Assembly (NCBI GenBank): GCA_021790555.1
Contig: JAJYGY010000406.1
Location: 1 to 5,584, forward strand
DNA from: a bacterium
GTDB taxonomy: Bacteria; Oederibacteriota; JAJYGY01
Reading direction: 5' to 3'
DNA: 5,584 nt
Both the position numbers and the translations under genes were made by a program. Below the pieces are notes generated by a model. It was not told the origin of the DNA and did not search any database. It worked only from the letters and a program-made list of their open reading frames with translations. This document shows, piece by piece, positions 5,376 through 5,584 of the stretch (position 1 is the first letter of the stretch; each line of letters begins with the position of its first letter).

Positions 5376-5584
5376 TCATCTTCCCACCCCCACGGGAAGC
5401 TCCCGGCCGCCTTGCCTGGCCAAGCCCGGCGGCGCTCCAGGCGCGGGGCGGCTTTCCATCCGCGCCAGCAGGGCGTAGGCGCAGGGGACCACGTACAGCG
5501 TCAGCAGGGTGGAGAGGGCCACTCCCCCGATGACGGCGATGGACATGGGGATGCGGCTTTCCGCGCCCGGCCCCAACGAAAGGG
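5376..5584 (-). CDS. RND efflux permease, C-terminal end (cut by window edge)
   Basis: The last 69 codons of a larger gene that begins outside the window. The visible part reads LSLGPGAESRIPMSIAVIGG, then VALSTLLTLYVVPCAYALLARM, then a polar, proline-rich tail ending PVGVGR. This matches the loop between TM11 and TM12 and the last membrane helix of RND permeases: the G-x-G-A-E-x-R-x-P-M-x-I-A-V-I-G-G motif and the LTL-x-V-V-P turn are hallmarks. The wording is closer to the drug/general-export subtype than to the metal-type pump encoded further downstream, which has GQEIEGPMAVVILGG in the same place, so the two permeases are not recent duplicates. Its stop codon overlaps an ATG of the TolC-like frame by four bases, so the two genes are probably co-transcribed. 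An apparent TTG start at 5576 is internal and is not the real beginning. Confidence 0.85.
   Translation of the reverse strand, partial: LSLGPGAESRIPMSIAVIGGVALSTLLTLYVVPCAYALLARMESRPAPGAPPGLARQGGRELPVGVGR

Noticed and set aside
5317..5379. Longer N-terminus for the TolC-like protein, starting at 5379 with an ATGA overlap
   Set aside because: It would put about 21 polar residues before an otherwise normal signal peptide. It is not excluded, because the overlap is typical of operons, but it is less likely as the main start.
5130..5477. Repeated CGCGCCAGCAGGGCGT at about 5128 and 5461, and many similar GCCAGCAG pieces
   Set aside because: Each encodes Ala-Leu-Leu-Ala-Arg or Leu-rich membrane stretches in unrelated genes. 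The likeness comes from shared codon preference, and there is no regular spacing.
4045..5478. A 477-codon open frame on the plus strand antisense to the TolC-like gene
   Set aside because: Same composition shadow; it runs across two real minus-strand genes and their boundary and has no recognisable domain.
1..5584. CRISPR array, tRNA or rRNA genes, insertion sequence ends
   Set aside because: No regularly spaced direct repeats, no tRNA cloverleaf or rRNA-like stretches and no transposase or terminal inverted repeats were seen.

Overview
The window is GC-rich bacterial DNA with every supported gene on the minus strand, so it reads from the right end to the left. Outer-membrane and RND efflux components mark a Gram-negative (diderm) host. 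Composition and gene style fit lineages such as Acidobacteriota (Holophagae-like) or high-GC deltaproteobacterial groups, but no phylogenetic marker is present and this is only a guess.

Layout in transcription order. (1) 5584-5376: last 69 codons of an RND efflux permease, cut by the window edge. (2) 5316-4084: TolC-type outer-membrane efflux protein; its frame also stays open up to an ATG at 5379 that overlaps the preceding stop codon (ATGA). (3) 4082-3582: a very short membrane-anchored protein that resembles only the membrane-proximal end portions of an RND periplasmic adapter and has no room for a lipoyl domain or alpha-hairpin. (4) 3564-454: a complete 1036-residue RND permease of the heavy-metal efflux (CzcA/CusA-like) type. 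Gaps are 1 to 59 bases or overlaps, and no terminator-like hairpin is visible between these genes, so they are probably one operon that begins upstream of the window. (5) 378-100 and 103-1: a toxin-antitoxin pair, a ribbon-helix-helix antitoxin followed with a 4-base ATGA overlap by a MazF/PemK-type toxin that runs off the left end. The pair has its own recognisable promoter with a palindromic operator covering the -10 box.

Functionally, the first four genes look like an export machine: two inner-membrane proton-driven pumps of different subtype around one outer-membrane channel. The adapter one would expect for the metal-type pump is replaced here by a mini-adapter; a full-length adapter may lie upstream with the first permease. 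The substrate cannot be read from the sequence: the metal-type pump keeps the acidic TM4 relay, but not the copper-type methionines nor the first aspartate of the CzcA motif. The toxin-antitoxin pair seems an independent stabilisation or stress module placed immediately downstream. There is no gene-free stretch longer than 300 bases; the largest intergenic gap (379-453) carries the toxin-antitoxin promoter.
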